Of a stretch of 64,000 nt of DNA, positions 53,450 to 61,810 are shown piece after piece. Source of the stretch: Pantanalinema rosaneae. Lineage in GTDB: Bacteria; Cyanobacteriota; Cyanobacteriia; Leptolyngbyales; Leptolyngbyaceae. A program made the position numbers and the translations under genes. Under the pieces are notes generated by a model that saw nothing but the letters and a program-made list of their open reading frames with translations, ran no database searches and was not told the origin of the DNA. The stretch's first letter is position 1. Each line of letters begins with the position of its first letter. Location: the NCBI RefSeq assembly GCF_050753385.1, contig NZ_JBLZFZ010000010.1, positions 62,001 to 126,000 on the forward strand, read 5' to 3'.

Positions 53450-55213
53450 ATGGAATTGCTGGGACAGTTATATCGCACATTAATTGTACCGATCGCGCTA
53501 ACGAATCCACCGCCGAAATCCCGGACTATTTTTTGGTTGAGTCTCAGCCTGACGTTTGCTGCCATTTACAGTTTGCTGGCTCTTCAACTCGCCTTTGGTG
53601 ATGACTATGTTGTTCAGGATGATGCTCGCCAACATATTTTCTGGATGCGGCGATTTGTTGATCCAGATTTATTTCCGAATGACTGGATCGCCGATTATTT
53701 TCAGTCCGTCGCACCCGATGGATACACTACACTTTATCGAGTCATAGTTGCTCTGGGAATTGATCCAATCGTCGTCGGTAAACTATTCCCTTTAGTCCTC
53801 AGCTTAGCCACAACGGCTTACGGCTTTGGTCTGGTAATGGAATTGCTGCCTGTCCCGATCGCAGGATTCATCACGACTCTGTTACTCAACCAAAATTTGT
53901 GGATGCGAGATGGCTATGCCTCTGCCACACCCAGAACATTTTTATATCCTATTTTCCTGGCATTTTTGTATTACTTACTGCGGCGATCGGTTTGGGGTTG
54001 TTTAGGTGCGATCGCCCTACAAATTTTGTTTTATCCTGCCTATGGGTTAGTAGCAGCCGGTCTATTACCCCTGCGGTTAGTGCGATGGCAGGCTGGAAAA
54101 TTTCACTGGTCAAGCGATCGTCGGGACTATCAAATTTGTATTGCCGGATTGGGGCTGACCCTAATTATGATGCTGCTTTATTTAACCAGCGTCTCTCGCT
54201 TTGCGCCAACCATTACAGCCGCCGAAGCCAAAACATTACCTGACTTTTTGTCCGGAGGACGAGCCAGTTTCTTTCGCAAAAATCCAGTCAAATTCTGGCT
54301 CACAGGTTCACGCAGTGGACTATTGCCACGATCATTATTTACACCAGTCACGCTATGTACTGGATTGTTATTGCCGATTCTTTTATATTTTCCCAAACAA
54401 TTTTCCCTGGTTAAGCAACTGCGGCAGATTACCCTCATTCCCCAATTACTGCTAGTTGGAATTGGCTGGTTTTTAGTTGCCCACGCGATGTTGTTTAAGT
54501 TACATTTACCCAGTCGATATACGGGATATACCTTTCTATTAGCGATCGTTTTAGCCACCGGGATTGTCCTAACCATGATGTTAGATGCAATTTACCAATG
54601 GATGCAGACGACTCAACCTAAAACCATCCTTAAATCTGGTCTAGCGATCGCACTCATTACCATCATCACCAGTTCGTTGTTGTTCTATCCATCAGTGGCA
54701 AAAAGTTTCCCAGTCACCGGATATTTAACTGGCACAGCCCCCCATCTATATCAATTTTTTACCCAGCAACCCAAAGATATTGTGATTGCTTCGTTAAGTT
54801 CAGAGGCAAATAATTTGCCAACCTTTGCTCAGCGATCGATCCTGGTTGGCAGTGAGTATGCTGTCCCCTATCACGTTGGTTACTATCAAGAATTCCAGCA
54901 ACGAGCCAGTAATTTAATCCGCGCTCAATACAGCTCAGATTTAAATACAGTTAAGCAATTTATTCAGCAGTACAGGATCAATTTTTGGGTATTAGAACCA
55001 GAAGCCTTTGAGCCAAACTACCTGAGTAACAATTCCTGGATTAACCAATATCAACCAGCCGCAACTGAAGCAGTAGAGTCTTTGGAGCAAGGTCATATTC
55101 CTGTTTTACAACAGATGTTAACGGGCTGTCCGGTCTTAGATCTGGATCATTTTGCAGTCATTGATACCCGATGTATCCAAAATTTCTCTTCACTCAAACC
55201 AATCCGCCCCTAG
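53450..55213 (+). CDS. Multi-pass membrane protein, GT-C glycosyltransferase-like, paralogue 2
   Basis: 587 residues, paralogue of the protein at 50062. Shared stretches include TIFWLSLSLTFAAIY, VVQDDARQHIFWM (D57-D58), LFPNDWIADYFQSVAPDGYT, ASATPRTFLYPIFLAF, AEAKTLPDFLSGGRASFF, LFKLHLPSRYTG and RSILVGSEYAVPYHVGYYQ. About ten membrane segments. Starts five bases after the glycosyltransferase stop, so three genes form an operon. Likely role as for paralogue 1: lipid-linked sugar or polymer transfer at the membrane, by inference. Confidence 0.75.
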   Translation: MELLGQLYRTLIVPIALTNPPPKSRTIFWLSLSLTFAAIYSLLALQLAFGDDYVVQDDARQHIFWMRRFVDPDLFPNDWIADYFQSVAPDGYTTLYRVIVALGIDPIVVGKLFPLVLSLATTAYGFGLVMELLPVPIAGFITTLLLNQNLWMRDGYASATPRTFLYPIFLAFLYYLLRRSVWGCLGAIALQILFYPAYGLVAAGLLPLRLVRWQAGKFHWSSDRRDYQICIAGLGLTLIMMLLYLTSVSRFAPTITAAEAKTLPDFLSGGRASFFRKNPVKFWLTGSRSGLLPRSLFTPVTLCTGLLLPILLYFPKQFSLVKQLRQITLIPQLLLVGIGWFLVAHAMLFKLHLPSRYTGYTFLLAIVLATGIVLTMMLDAIYQWMQTTQPKTILKSGLAIALITIITSSLLFYPSVAKSFPVTGYLTGTAPHLYQFFTQQPKDIVIASLSSEANNLPTFAQRSILVGSEYAVPYHVGYYQEFQQRASNLIRAQYSSDLNTVKQFIQQYRINFWVLEPEAFEPNYLSNNSWINQYQPAATEAVESLEQGHIPVLQQMLTGCPVLDLDHFAVIDTRCIQNFSSLKPIRP

Positions 55214-55359
55214 CCCCACCAATGACCAAAACACCTCAACCATGAATGATCCGGATTTCTGCCAATCAATGAGAAACTTTTGAGGGCAGCAGAAATTCGT
55301 AATACTAGAGAGTTGTCATACTGGGGAATAGCACCCTGAGTTCAGGCAGGAGGGGGACA

Positions 55360-57099
55360 ATGGGAATACTTTGGCAATCAGCTATGCAGAATCAACGATC
55401 GCGCAACAAAGCATTAAAAAGCTGGGCTCGACAAACCAGCTTAATCACACTCTTACTACTATTGGCACAGTCTGGGCTGACTCCGGTAGGGATGGCTGCT
55501 CCTACCGAACCCGATGAGTTCCCGCCTAACCCCTTAGAACTGACTACGCCTGATCCCCTATTGCCCAATCCGCTCCGACCATTAACAGCGCCAGAACAAC
55601 AGCAGTTAGCGATCGCCTGTGATGCCTTAAATGCCGAAGCCCAGGCAAGATTACAGGCTGGCGATCGGGTGGGCGCATTTGACCTCTGGAACCGGGAATT
55701 ACGATTACGTCGAGCATTAGGATTAATTCCTGAAATTCAAGCGTTAGGTCGAGTGGGAGATATTGCCTGGAAAGAAACAGATACTACCCAGGTACGGTGG
55801 ATTACTAAACGCTTAGATGCCATCCTGACTCAAATTCTGCCACCACCGCCACCCAGTTCTGGTAGCCCAACTCCAACCACTCCTCCTGCCACCGATCCTG
55901 GTAAAGTTCCCGTCGTCCCACCGCCTCAAACCCCTGCTCCCAGCCCCACGCCTAATCCAAGCAGTTCTGTTCAACCAAAACCTGAAACAACCGCGAATCA
56001 AGCTGGAGGCAATCAGAACGGGACATCATCGAGTAACGCTCAAATTAACTCGGCGCCAATTCGGACGGATCAGAATCGTTCAGTTCGGGTCAACTCATCA
56101 TCCAACAGTAGTTCTCCAGCCAGTTCAGCCCAGGTAAATTCATCTCAAACAAGCCGCTCCCAAACGGGTGCAGTGCCAACCACCCTGGCACAAACAGGTA
56201 CAACTACTCCGACCAACCCCACTCCTGCGATCACCGTTCCCACCCGAACTGTCCCTGTCACTCGCCCAACTCCACCAAATCCTGGTGTGACTGCACCGAT
56301 TCTGAACCTTGATCCAGCGACCAAAATTCGGGTGTTAGAAGCCTTGGGGATTGCTTACCAGCAAGTCCGATTACCTCAAGTAGCGGTCAGAATCTACGAA
56401 CAAATTTTGGCAGATGCCAGACAACGGCGGGACGAAGCAAAAATTGAATCGACATTAATTACCCTGGGTCAACTGCACTTAAGTTGGTTTAGTTATGACC
56501 CCGCCGCCACGGCATTCCGAGAACTGCTAGAACGATCGCGAACACGGGGCGATCGCCAATACGAAATTCTGTATCTCAACCAACTGGCCTATATTCACGA
56601 ACAAGCCAAACAACCGGAAGCCGCGATCGCCTACCAACAGCAATTAATCACGCTGTACCAGACAGTCATGAGAGATCCCAACCCGATTCCACCGCTCCAT
56701 ATTCGCATGGGCGACAACTACCAGATCATGGGGCGACTGGATTTGGCAGAACAAAGCTATCAAGCGGCCTATCAACTGGCACAACCCTTACTGCAACTCG
56801 CCTATGCCAGCGATTCTCTACAGAAATTAGCCGCTCTCTATCTTGCGAATAATCGTCTGGATGCTGCCCTGCGGATTTACGATTTTCTGATTGGGGTAGA
56901 GCAACAAGCCTACAACACCTATGGCGTGATGGCGGCTTACGACAAAATTGGGCAAATTTATTTGTCTCGCAAGGAATATCCCCAGGCTATCCTGGCATTC
57001 CGACGGGGGTTAGATCTAGCCAGACAACTCAAGTATCGTGAGGACTATTTTACGGGACAGATCCAACAGGCGGCTCAACAGGGAAAAGCCGGTCAGTAA
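55360..57099 (+). CDS. Secreted TPR-repeat protein with proline/serine-rich linker
   Basis: 579 residues. N-terminal signal-like segment (residues 22-46, SLITLLLLLAQSGLTPVGMAA), an N-terminal helical part (about 75-160), a 150-residue low-complexity linker rich in Pro, Ser, Thr, Asn and Gln (about 165-315), then TPR units from about 330 to 560 (RVLEALGIAYQQVRLPQVAVRIYEQIL; LYLNQLAYIHEQAKQPEAAIAY; AYDKIGQIYLSRKEYPQAILAFRRGL). RBS AGGAGGGGG precedes ATG 55360. Likely a periplasmic scaffold; no enzymatic motif. It follows the membrane glycosyltransferase operon and may act with it, unproven. Confidence 0.78.
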   Translation: MGILWQSAMQNQRSRNKALKSWARQTSLITLLLLLAQSGLTPVGMAAPTEPDEFPPNPLELTTPDPLLPNPLRPLTAPEQQQLAIACDALNAEAQARLQAGDRVGAFDLWNRELRLRRALGLIPEIQALGRVGDIAWKETDTTQVRWITKRLDAILTQILPPPPPSSGSPTPTTPPATDPGKVPVVPPPQTPAPSPTPNPSSSVQPKPETTANQAGGNQNGTSSSNAQINSAPIRTDQNRSVRVNSSSNSSSPASSAQVNSSQTSRSQTGAVPTTLAQTGTTTPTNPTPAITVPTRTVPVTRPTPPNPGVTAPILNLDPATKIRVLEALGIAYQQVRLPQVAVRIYEQILADARQRRDEAKIESTLITLGQLHLSWFSYDPAATAFRELLERSRTRGDRQYEILYLNQLAYIHEQAKQPEAAIAYQQQLITLYQTVMRDPNPIPPLHIRMGDNYQIMGRLDLAEQSYQAAYQLAQPLLQLAYASDSLQKLAALYLANNRLDAALRIYDFLIGVEQQAYNTYGVMAAYDKIGQIYLSRKEYPQAILAFRRGLDLARQLKYREDYFTGQIQQAAQQGKAGQ

Positions 57100-57127
57100 A
57101 CCGTTTCAAGCCTCCCTACTTTCTACC

Positions 57128-57143
57128 GTTCGGAAACCCGTAC
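57128..57143 (+). promoter_or_regulatory. K-box-like element of groESL
   Basis: GTTCGG-AAAC-CCGTAC matches the K-box pattern GTTCGG-NNAN-CCNNAC that I recall for cyanobacterial groE promoters, where it supports light and heat induction. It lies 40 bases upstream of the CIRCE element. Confidence 0.65.
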
Positions 57144-57154
57144 ATGCGATCGGA

Positions 57155-57184
57155 TTGTCATCTATGCAGCGGCTTAGGTAAATT
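57155..57184 (+). promoter_or_regulatory. Probable groESL promoter
   Basis: TTGTCA (57155-57160) and TAAATT (57179-57184) with an 18-base spacer; the -10 touches the first arm of CIRCE, so a bound HrcA would block polymerase. Confidence 0.5.
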
Positions 57185-57209
57185 AGCACTCGAGGGTTGA
57201 GAGTGCTAA
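57183..57209 (+). promoter_or_regulatory. CIRCE operator
   Basis: TTAGCACTC-GAGGGTTGA-GAGTGCTAA, a perfect nine-base inverted repeat with a nine-base spacer, the binding site of the heat-shock repressor HrcA. It sits about 200 bases before groES. Confidence 0.97.
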
Positions 57210-57412
57210 CCGAGCACCAAAACTCTGTTAGACTGGCAACGGTGGATCGAGTGAATTGACTTTTGATCACTTTTCCTACCTTGCAACCTGCAACGGCAAG
57301 CTCATTCCAGTAATGGCATTGATGAAGCACGATGCGTTATTTGAATTGGGCGGCTTTGCCTTGCAAAGTTTGAACTTAACCGAGCCTAATCTGCTAGTTT
57401 GGAGAATTTAGT

Positions 57413-57724
57413 ATGGCAGCCGTATCTTTGAGCGTTTCCACTGTTAAGCCTCTGGGCGATCGCGTGTTCGTGAAAGTCAGTGCTTCTGAAGAAAAGACGG
57501 CTGGTGGCATCCTTCTGCCCGATACGGCAAAGGAAAAGCCCCAAGTCGGTGAAGTTGCTGCAATCGGGCCTGGCAAGCGGAATGACGATGGCTCTCGCCA
57601 AGAGCTAGAAGTCAAAGTCGGTGACAAAGTGCTGTACTCCAAGTATGCCGGTACTGACATCAAATTGGGTACCGATGAGTACGTGCTCCTGTCTGAAAAA
57701 GACATTCTAGCGATCGTTGCCTAA
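57413..57724 (+). CDS. groES: Co-chaperonin GroES
   Basis: 103 residues, the heptameric lid of the chaperonin. Contains VKPLGDRVFVKVSASEEKTAGGILLPDTAKEKPQ with the mobile loop and GDKVLYSKYAGTDIKL. Full length. Regulated by the upstream CIRCE and K-box. groEL follows after 100 bases in one operon. ATG 57413. Confidence 0.98.
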   Translation: MAAVSLSVSTVKPLGDRVFVKVSASEEKTAGGILLPDTAKEKPQVGEVAAIGPGKRNDDGSRQELEVKVGDKVLYSKYAGTDIKLGTDEYVLLSEKDILAIVA

Positions 57725-57824
57725 GTTAGGCACAAGATAACTGGTTGAGATTACCAGTTTCTAACCCATCTCCATTAATCTTTCACAATTCCTCACTCAA
57801 CTACTGAAGGTTACAGCAACAATT

Positions 57825-59462
57825 ATGGCAAAACGCATCATTTACAACGAAAACGCTCGTCGTGCCCTGGAAAAGGGAATGGACATTCTGGCTGAGGCAG
57901 TTGCCGTTACCCTCGGGCCCAAAGGTCGCAACGTTGTGCTAGAGAAGAAGTTCGGCGCTCCGCAAATCGTCAATGATGGTGTCACCATCGCGAAGGAAAT
58001 CGAACTCGAAGATCACGTTGAAAACACTGGCGTATCCTTGATTCGTCAAGCCGCTTCCAAGACCAATGATGCCGCCGGTGATGGCACCACCACTGCAACC
58101 GTTCTGGCTCATGCCATGGTGAAAGAAGGTCTGCGGAACGTGGCAGCCGGTGCAAATGCGATCGCGCTGAAGCGTGGGATCGACAAAGCCACCAGCTTCC
58201 TGGTTGATCAAATTGCTCAACATGCTCGTTCCGTCGAAGACTCTAAGGCGATCGCCCAAGTTGGCGCGATCTCTGCGGGGAACGACGATGAAGTCGGTCA
58301 AATGATTGCCAACGCCATGGACAAAGTGGGCAAAGAGGGTGTGATCTCTCTGGAAGAAGGCAAGTCCATGACGACCGAACTGGAAGTCACGGAAGGGATG
58401 CGCTTCGACAAGGGTTATATCTCTCCCTACTTCGCAACCGACACCGAGCGGATGGAAGCCGTTCTGGATGAACCCTTCCTGCTGATCACCGACAAGAAGA
58501 TCACCCTGGTACAAGATCTCGTGCCCGTCCTGGAGCAAGTGGCTCGCGCCGGTCGTCCGCTGGTGATCATCGCGGAAGATATTGAGAAAGAAGCGCTGGC
58601 TACCCTGGTGGTAAACCGTCTGCGCGGTGTGCTGAATGTGGCGGCGGTGAAAGCTCCTGGCTTCGGCGATCGTCGTAAAGCCATGCTGGAAGACATCGCG
58701 GTGCTGACTGGTGGCCAACTGATCACCGAAGATGCCGGTCTGAAGCTGGATGCGGCTAAGATCGACAGCCTGGGTAAAGCCCGTCGTGTCACCATCACCA
58801 AAGACAACACCACGATCGTGGCTGAAGGCAACGAAGCCCAAGTGAAAGCTCGCGTTGAGCAAATTCGTCGCCAAATGGACGAAACCGACTCCAGCTACGA
58901 CAAAGAAAAGCTGCAAGAGCGTCTCGCTAAGCTAGCTGGCGGTGTGGCTGTAATCAAAGTCGGTGCGGCAACCGAAACCGAAATGAAGGATCGGAAGCTG
59001 CGGCTGGAAGATGCCATCAACGCGACTAAAGCGGCTGTGGAAGAAGGCATCGTTCCGGGTGGTGGCACCACTCTGGCGCACCTGTCTCCTCAACTGGAAG
59101 AGTGGGCAAACGGCAACCTGGCTGGCGAAGAGTTGATCGGTGCAACGATCGTGGCTCGCGCTCTGGCGGCTCCTCTAAAGCGGATCGCTGAAAACGCCGG
59201 TCAAAACGGTGCGGTGATCGCTGAGCGGGTGAAAGAGAAGGACTTCAATGTTGGCTACAACGCGGCTAGCAATGAATTCGTTGACATGTTCGAGGCAGGG
59301 ATCGTTGACCCGGCTAAAGTGACTCGTTCAGCGCTACAAAACGCGGCTTCGATCGCAGGCATGGTGTTGACCACCGAGTGCATCGTGGTTGACAAGCCCG
59401 AACCCAAGGATGCAGCTCCGGCTGGTGCTGGCGGCGGCATGGGCGGCGACTTCGACTACTAA
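57825..59462 (+). CDS. groEL: Chaperonin GroEL (GroEL1 type)
   Basis: 545 residues, ATP-driven 14-mer folding chamber. Visible landmarks are LGPKGRNVVLEKKFG, the ATP site DGTTTATVLAHAM, KAPGFGDRRKAML, and the C-terminus GGGMGGDFDY, a short GGM-type tail. Being paired with groES under CIRCE identifies the groESL1 copy; cyanobacteria usually have a second, unpaired groEL2 elsewhere. Codon use is strongly optimised, as expected of a highly expressed gene. Confidence 0.98.
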   Translation: MAKRIIYNENARRALEKGMDILAEAVAVTLGPKGRNVVLEKKFGAPQIVNDGVTIAKEIELEDHVENTGVSLIRQAASKTNDAAGDGTTTATVLAHAMVKEGLRNVAAGANAIALKRGIDKATSFLVDQIAQHARSVEDSKAIAQVGAISAGNDDEVGQMIANAMDKVGKEGVISLEEGKSMTTELEVTEGMRFDKGYISPYFATDTERMEAVLDEPFLLITDKKITLVQDLVPVLEQVARAGRPLVIIAEDIEKEALATLVVNRLRGVLNVAAVKAPGFGDRRKAMLEDIAVLTGGQLITEDAGLKLDAAKIDSLGKARRVTITKDNTTIVAEGNEAQVKARVEQIRRQMDETDSSYDKEKLQERLAKLAGGVAVIKVGAATETEMKDRKLRLEDAINATKAAVEEGIVPGGGTTLAHLSPQLEEWANGNLAGEELIGATIVARALAAPLKRIAENAGQNGAVIAERVKEKDFNVGYNAASNEFVDMFEAGIVDPAKVTRSALQNAASIAGMVLTTECIVVDKPEPKDAAPAGAGGGMGGDFDY

Positions 59463-59530
59463 TTGGCTCGTTTGTAACAGAGAATCTATTCCTGTTATCT
59501 GCAATAATTCAGGGCGATCGCATTCCATCA

Positions 59531-59549
59531 AGGGCGATCGCCCTTTTTT
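59531..59549 (+). terminator. groESL terminator with HIP1 stem
   Basis: AGGGCGATCGCCCT is a perfect palindrome around GCGATCGC followed by six T. A second AGGGCGATCGC lies 20 bases upstream and can pair competitively. Confidence 0.85.
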
Positions 59550-59601
59550 ATCGCCGACCAAATCCTGCGATACACTGAACTGATTGAGTCTGATCAGAAA
59601 A

Positions 59602-60165
59602 ATGCAAACTCAAGAGCGAATCTATTCACCCGAAGAGTATTTAGCTCTGGAAGAAATGGCAGATTTCCGGAGTGAATATTACAATGGACGAATTTTTCCT
59701 ATGGCAGGTGGCTCACCCAATCACAACCGCATTGCAGTTAATCTAGTGTCCGCGTTAAATCTAGCTTTAACAGATGATTATGATGTGTTCACAAGCGATA
59801 TGCGGCTCTGGATTCCCCACGCTGGTCTATACACTTACCCGGATGTGATGGTAGTTGCTGGGGCGCTAGCGTTAGCTGAAGGACGAAAAGATACGATTAC
59901 AAACCCAATATTAATTGTCGAAGTGTTATCTGACTCTACTAAAAACTACGATCGCGGTGAGAAGTTTGAATTTTACCGAACAATTCCCAGTTTTCAAGAA
60001 TATCTTTTAGTCGATCAGGCAAAAATTCATCTAGAACACTATACAAAAACCGCTCGGAATCAATGGTTATTGACTGAATATAACGAGCTTGATTCAGAGC
60101 TTAATTGTGTTTCTGTACCATTTAAGATTGAAATATCTGCTATTTATAAAAAAGTGATTTTTTAA
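59602..60165 (+). CDS. Uma2-family PD-(D/E)XK nuclease-like protein
   Basis: 187 residues. Begins MQTQERIYSPEEYLALEEMA, then YYNGRIFPMAGGSPNHNRIAVNL, the acidic TYPDVMVV and IVEVLSDSTKNYDRGEKFEFY with EYLLVDQ, the conserved residues of the Uma2 (DUF820) group, which is greatly expanded in cyanobacteria and has a restriction-endonuclease-like fold. Biological role unknown. ATG 59602 is chosen; TTG 59584 is possible. AT-rich codon choice compared with groEL suggests a more recently gained gene. Confidence 0.88.
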   Translation: MQTQERIYSPEEYLALEEMADFRSEYYNGRIFPMAGGSPNHNRIAVNLVSALNLALTDDYDVFTSDMRLWIPHAGLYTYPDVMVVAGALALAEGRKDTITNPILIVEVLSDSTKNYDRGEKFEFYRTIPSFQEYLLVDQAKIHLEHYTKTARNQWLLTEYNELDSELNCVSVPFKIEISAIYKKVIF

Positions 60166-60211
60166 GCGATCGCTGCATAGCTGCACTCAGCGATCGCATT
60201 CTCAAGTTAGA

Positions 60212-60385
60212 TTATTTAGAACCAAATTTCTGTTTGGCTTGGGCGTAAATCTCCGCCGTAATTTCAGTTGCACCCATTTCCTGAGCCAGTTTTTCAATTT
60301 TCTTTCGGGCAGCCGGACGGACAAAAAAAGGAATTTCTTTTAACCGGGCTTCGGCTTCAGCCGTCCAGGAGATCGCATCACTCAT
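60212..60385 (-). CDS. Small PCP_red-domain protein
   Basis: 57 residues: SDAISWTAEAEARLKEIPFF then VRPAARKKIEKLAQEMGATE, ending KQKFGSK. This matches the small PCP_red domain (proto-chlorophyllide reductase 57-kDa subunit, C-terminal part) also found at the end of ChlB. In ChlB this domain covers the substrate; as a stand-alone protein its task is not established. ATG 60385 sits after GAATATTGTG; too short for most ORF scans. Convergent with the Uma2 gene. Confidence 0.88.
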   Translation of the reverse strand: MSDAISWTAEAEARLKEIPFFVRPAARKKIEKLAQEMGATEITAEIYAQAKQKFGSK

Positions 60386-60552
60386 CACAATATTCTCAAA
60401 TCAGCTTTTCTATCCTACGCGGTTGATTGATCAATTTAGCGGTTTGTAGCTTGTTGGGGATTACGCTTGACAGAGAGGATAATTTGGTTCATGGTCTAGA
60501 ACAGAGTGGCCTGGTTCAAGGAAATTGACCAGGAGCGGTTAATTTAGCTTGC

Positions 60553-61275
60553 TTGAGTTCTAGTCCAGTGAAAAAGCTGTTCCAGGGTTCTCAGACCTAT
60601 CCGTTTCTCCCGTATACGCAAATCCGCGATCGCCTCAAGCCCGGTGATGTGATTGCCTTCTCTGGCAAAGATTTCCCGTCTACTGGAGTAAAAGTCGCAA
60701 CCTGCTCCAGTTTTGTCCATGTCGCGATCGTGTTTCAGGCGCATCAACCTGGTCACTACGAAGACTCCGTGTTGATTGCCGAATCCCACATTGATACGAG
60801 TCTGCCCAGCGTTGGTACAGGCAAACGGATTTTAGGAGTGCAGTTGCAGTGGTTAGCTCAACGGATCATTGCTACAGATTGTCCGGTTTGGTGGGCAGCG
60901 CTCAAACACCCCCTACATCCCAAGGCTCTTAGCACCATGCAACAGTGGTTATTAGAGGTTGAACAACAACGAATCCCTTACGATTTTGTCCAGGCGATCG
61001 GCGCGGGGTTTGATCTGCTCGATCGTTGGGGCATCGAAAATCAGGCGGATGATTCCGCATTGTTTTGCTCCGAATTGGTGATCCGAGCCTTACAGATTGC
61101 TGAAGTAGTCGATCCCGAGATCAATGCCTCAGAGCAAACCCCATTAAATGTGATGGAGCTGTCCTGTTTCCAACCGATCGTGTTGATCAAGAATCCAGAG
61201 TTAAACTCCCAGTCCTTAACAAAAGGGGAGGTGATCGAGTTACCCGTTTATCAGGATGAAGAAATGGGAGCATAG
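60553..61275 (+). CDS. Permuted papain-like (YiiX/NlpC-type) hydrolase
   Basis: 240 residues. The permuted NlpC/P60 pattern is visible: LKPGDVIAFSG early, the catalytic His in SSFVHVAIVF (about residue 56), and the Cys in ADDSALFCSELVIRALQ (about residue 174) toward the C-terminus, as in YiiX-type proteins that cleave amide or ester bonds of lipids or peptides. No signal peptide, so cytoplasmic. Start uncertain: TTG 60553 or GTG 60568; GGAG lies about 18 bases before the TTG. Substrate unknown. Confidence 0.78.
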   Translation: MSSSPVKKLFQGSQTYPFLPYTQIRDRLKPGDVIAFSGKDFPSTGVKVATCSSFVHVAIVFQAHQPGHYEDSVLIAESHIDTSLPSVGTGKRILGVQLQWLAQRIIATDCPVWWAALKHPLHPKALSTMQQWLLEVEQQRIPYDFVQAIGAGFDLLDRWGIENQADDSALFCSELVIRALQIAEVVDPEINASEQTPLNVMELSCFQPIVLIKNPELNSQSLTKGEVIELPVYQDEEMGA

Positions 61276-61299
61276 GGCGATCTCGCAGCCAGCCTAACC

Positions 61300-61725
61300 C
61301 TATTCCATGGCAATCACAACATCACTGGATTTGATCACCGCATACGCCTCTGCCCCTTCCACCAAGCCCAATTCCTCAACCGAGGATTTAGTAATAATCG
61401 AAATCAGTTCTACAGGATGCAGAATCTCCAGGGTAATTTCGCTGTTCACAGCCCCACTAATCACCCGCTTGACTCTGCCCCGCAACACGTTACGAGAACT
61501 GACTTTCAGTGGCTTCCTGGATTTGGGCTGGGGCGCGATCACTATGGAGGATGAATCCGGGTCAGTCGTCTCAGCAGGCGATTCAGCCTGAGTGCTCAAG
61601 CCTCGCACCAGTTCTCGCAGAATTTCAGTTTTGGTGCGTTGCGAATTCTGGCAAAACGCCTCTAAAATCCGTCGCTCCTCATCTGACGTTTGAAAGGTAA
61701 TCCATCCCTGCTCTTTTCTGGGCAT
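61300..61725 (-). CDS. Ribbon-helix-helix protein fused to a TOBE (Mop) domain
   Basis: 141 residues from ATG 61725 (MPRKEQGWITFQTSDEERRI). Residues 8-42 form a CopG-type ribbon-helix-helix (beta-strand WITFQTS, then two helices DEERRILEAFCQ and KTEILRELVRGL). A Ser/Pro-rich linker leads to a TOBE/Mop domain at 76-141 (SSRNVLRGRVKRVISGAVNS; VEELGLVEGAEAYAVIKSSDV), a molybdate-binding fold. This suggests a small DNA-binding protein controlled by molybdate or tungstate. The upstream frame to 61788 belongs to the leader. Two direct repeats stand just before the start. Confidence 0.82.
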   Translation of the reverse strand: MPRKEQGWITFQTSDEERRILEAFCQNSQRTKTEILRELVRGLSTQAESPAETTDPDSSSIVIAPQPKSRKPLKVSSRNVLRGRVKRVISGAVNSEITLEILHPVELISIITKSSVEELGLVEGAEAYAVIKSSDVVIAME

Positions 61726-61738
61726 CTTGATCCAATTT

Positions 61739-61774
61739 AGTTGGTAATCACAGACTAAGTTGGTAATTACAGCC
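61739..61774 (-). promoter_or_regulatory. Tandem operator-like repeats before the RHH-TOBE gene
   Basis: AGTTGGTAATCACAGAC (61739-61755) and AGTTGGTAATTACAGCC (61758-61774) repeat with a 19-base period, 14 bases before the start codon. The second copy also has a GTTGG-N9-CCAAC symmetry. A TATAGT -10-like box lies beyond them at 61791-61796 on the minus strand, so a bound protein would cover the start of transcription. Confidence 0.6.
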
Positions 61775-61810
61775 AACTTTCCTACCATTCACTATAAAAC
61801 CAGCCGTGAA

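Noticed and set aside
57939..58916. 325-codon open frame antisense to groEL
   Set aside because: Long antisense frames are expected opposite a high-bias gene; the translation is rich in Phe/His/Gln without a domain, and groEL itself is certain.
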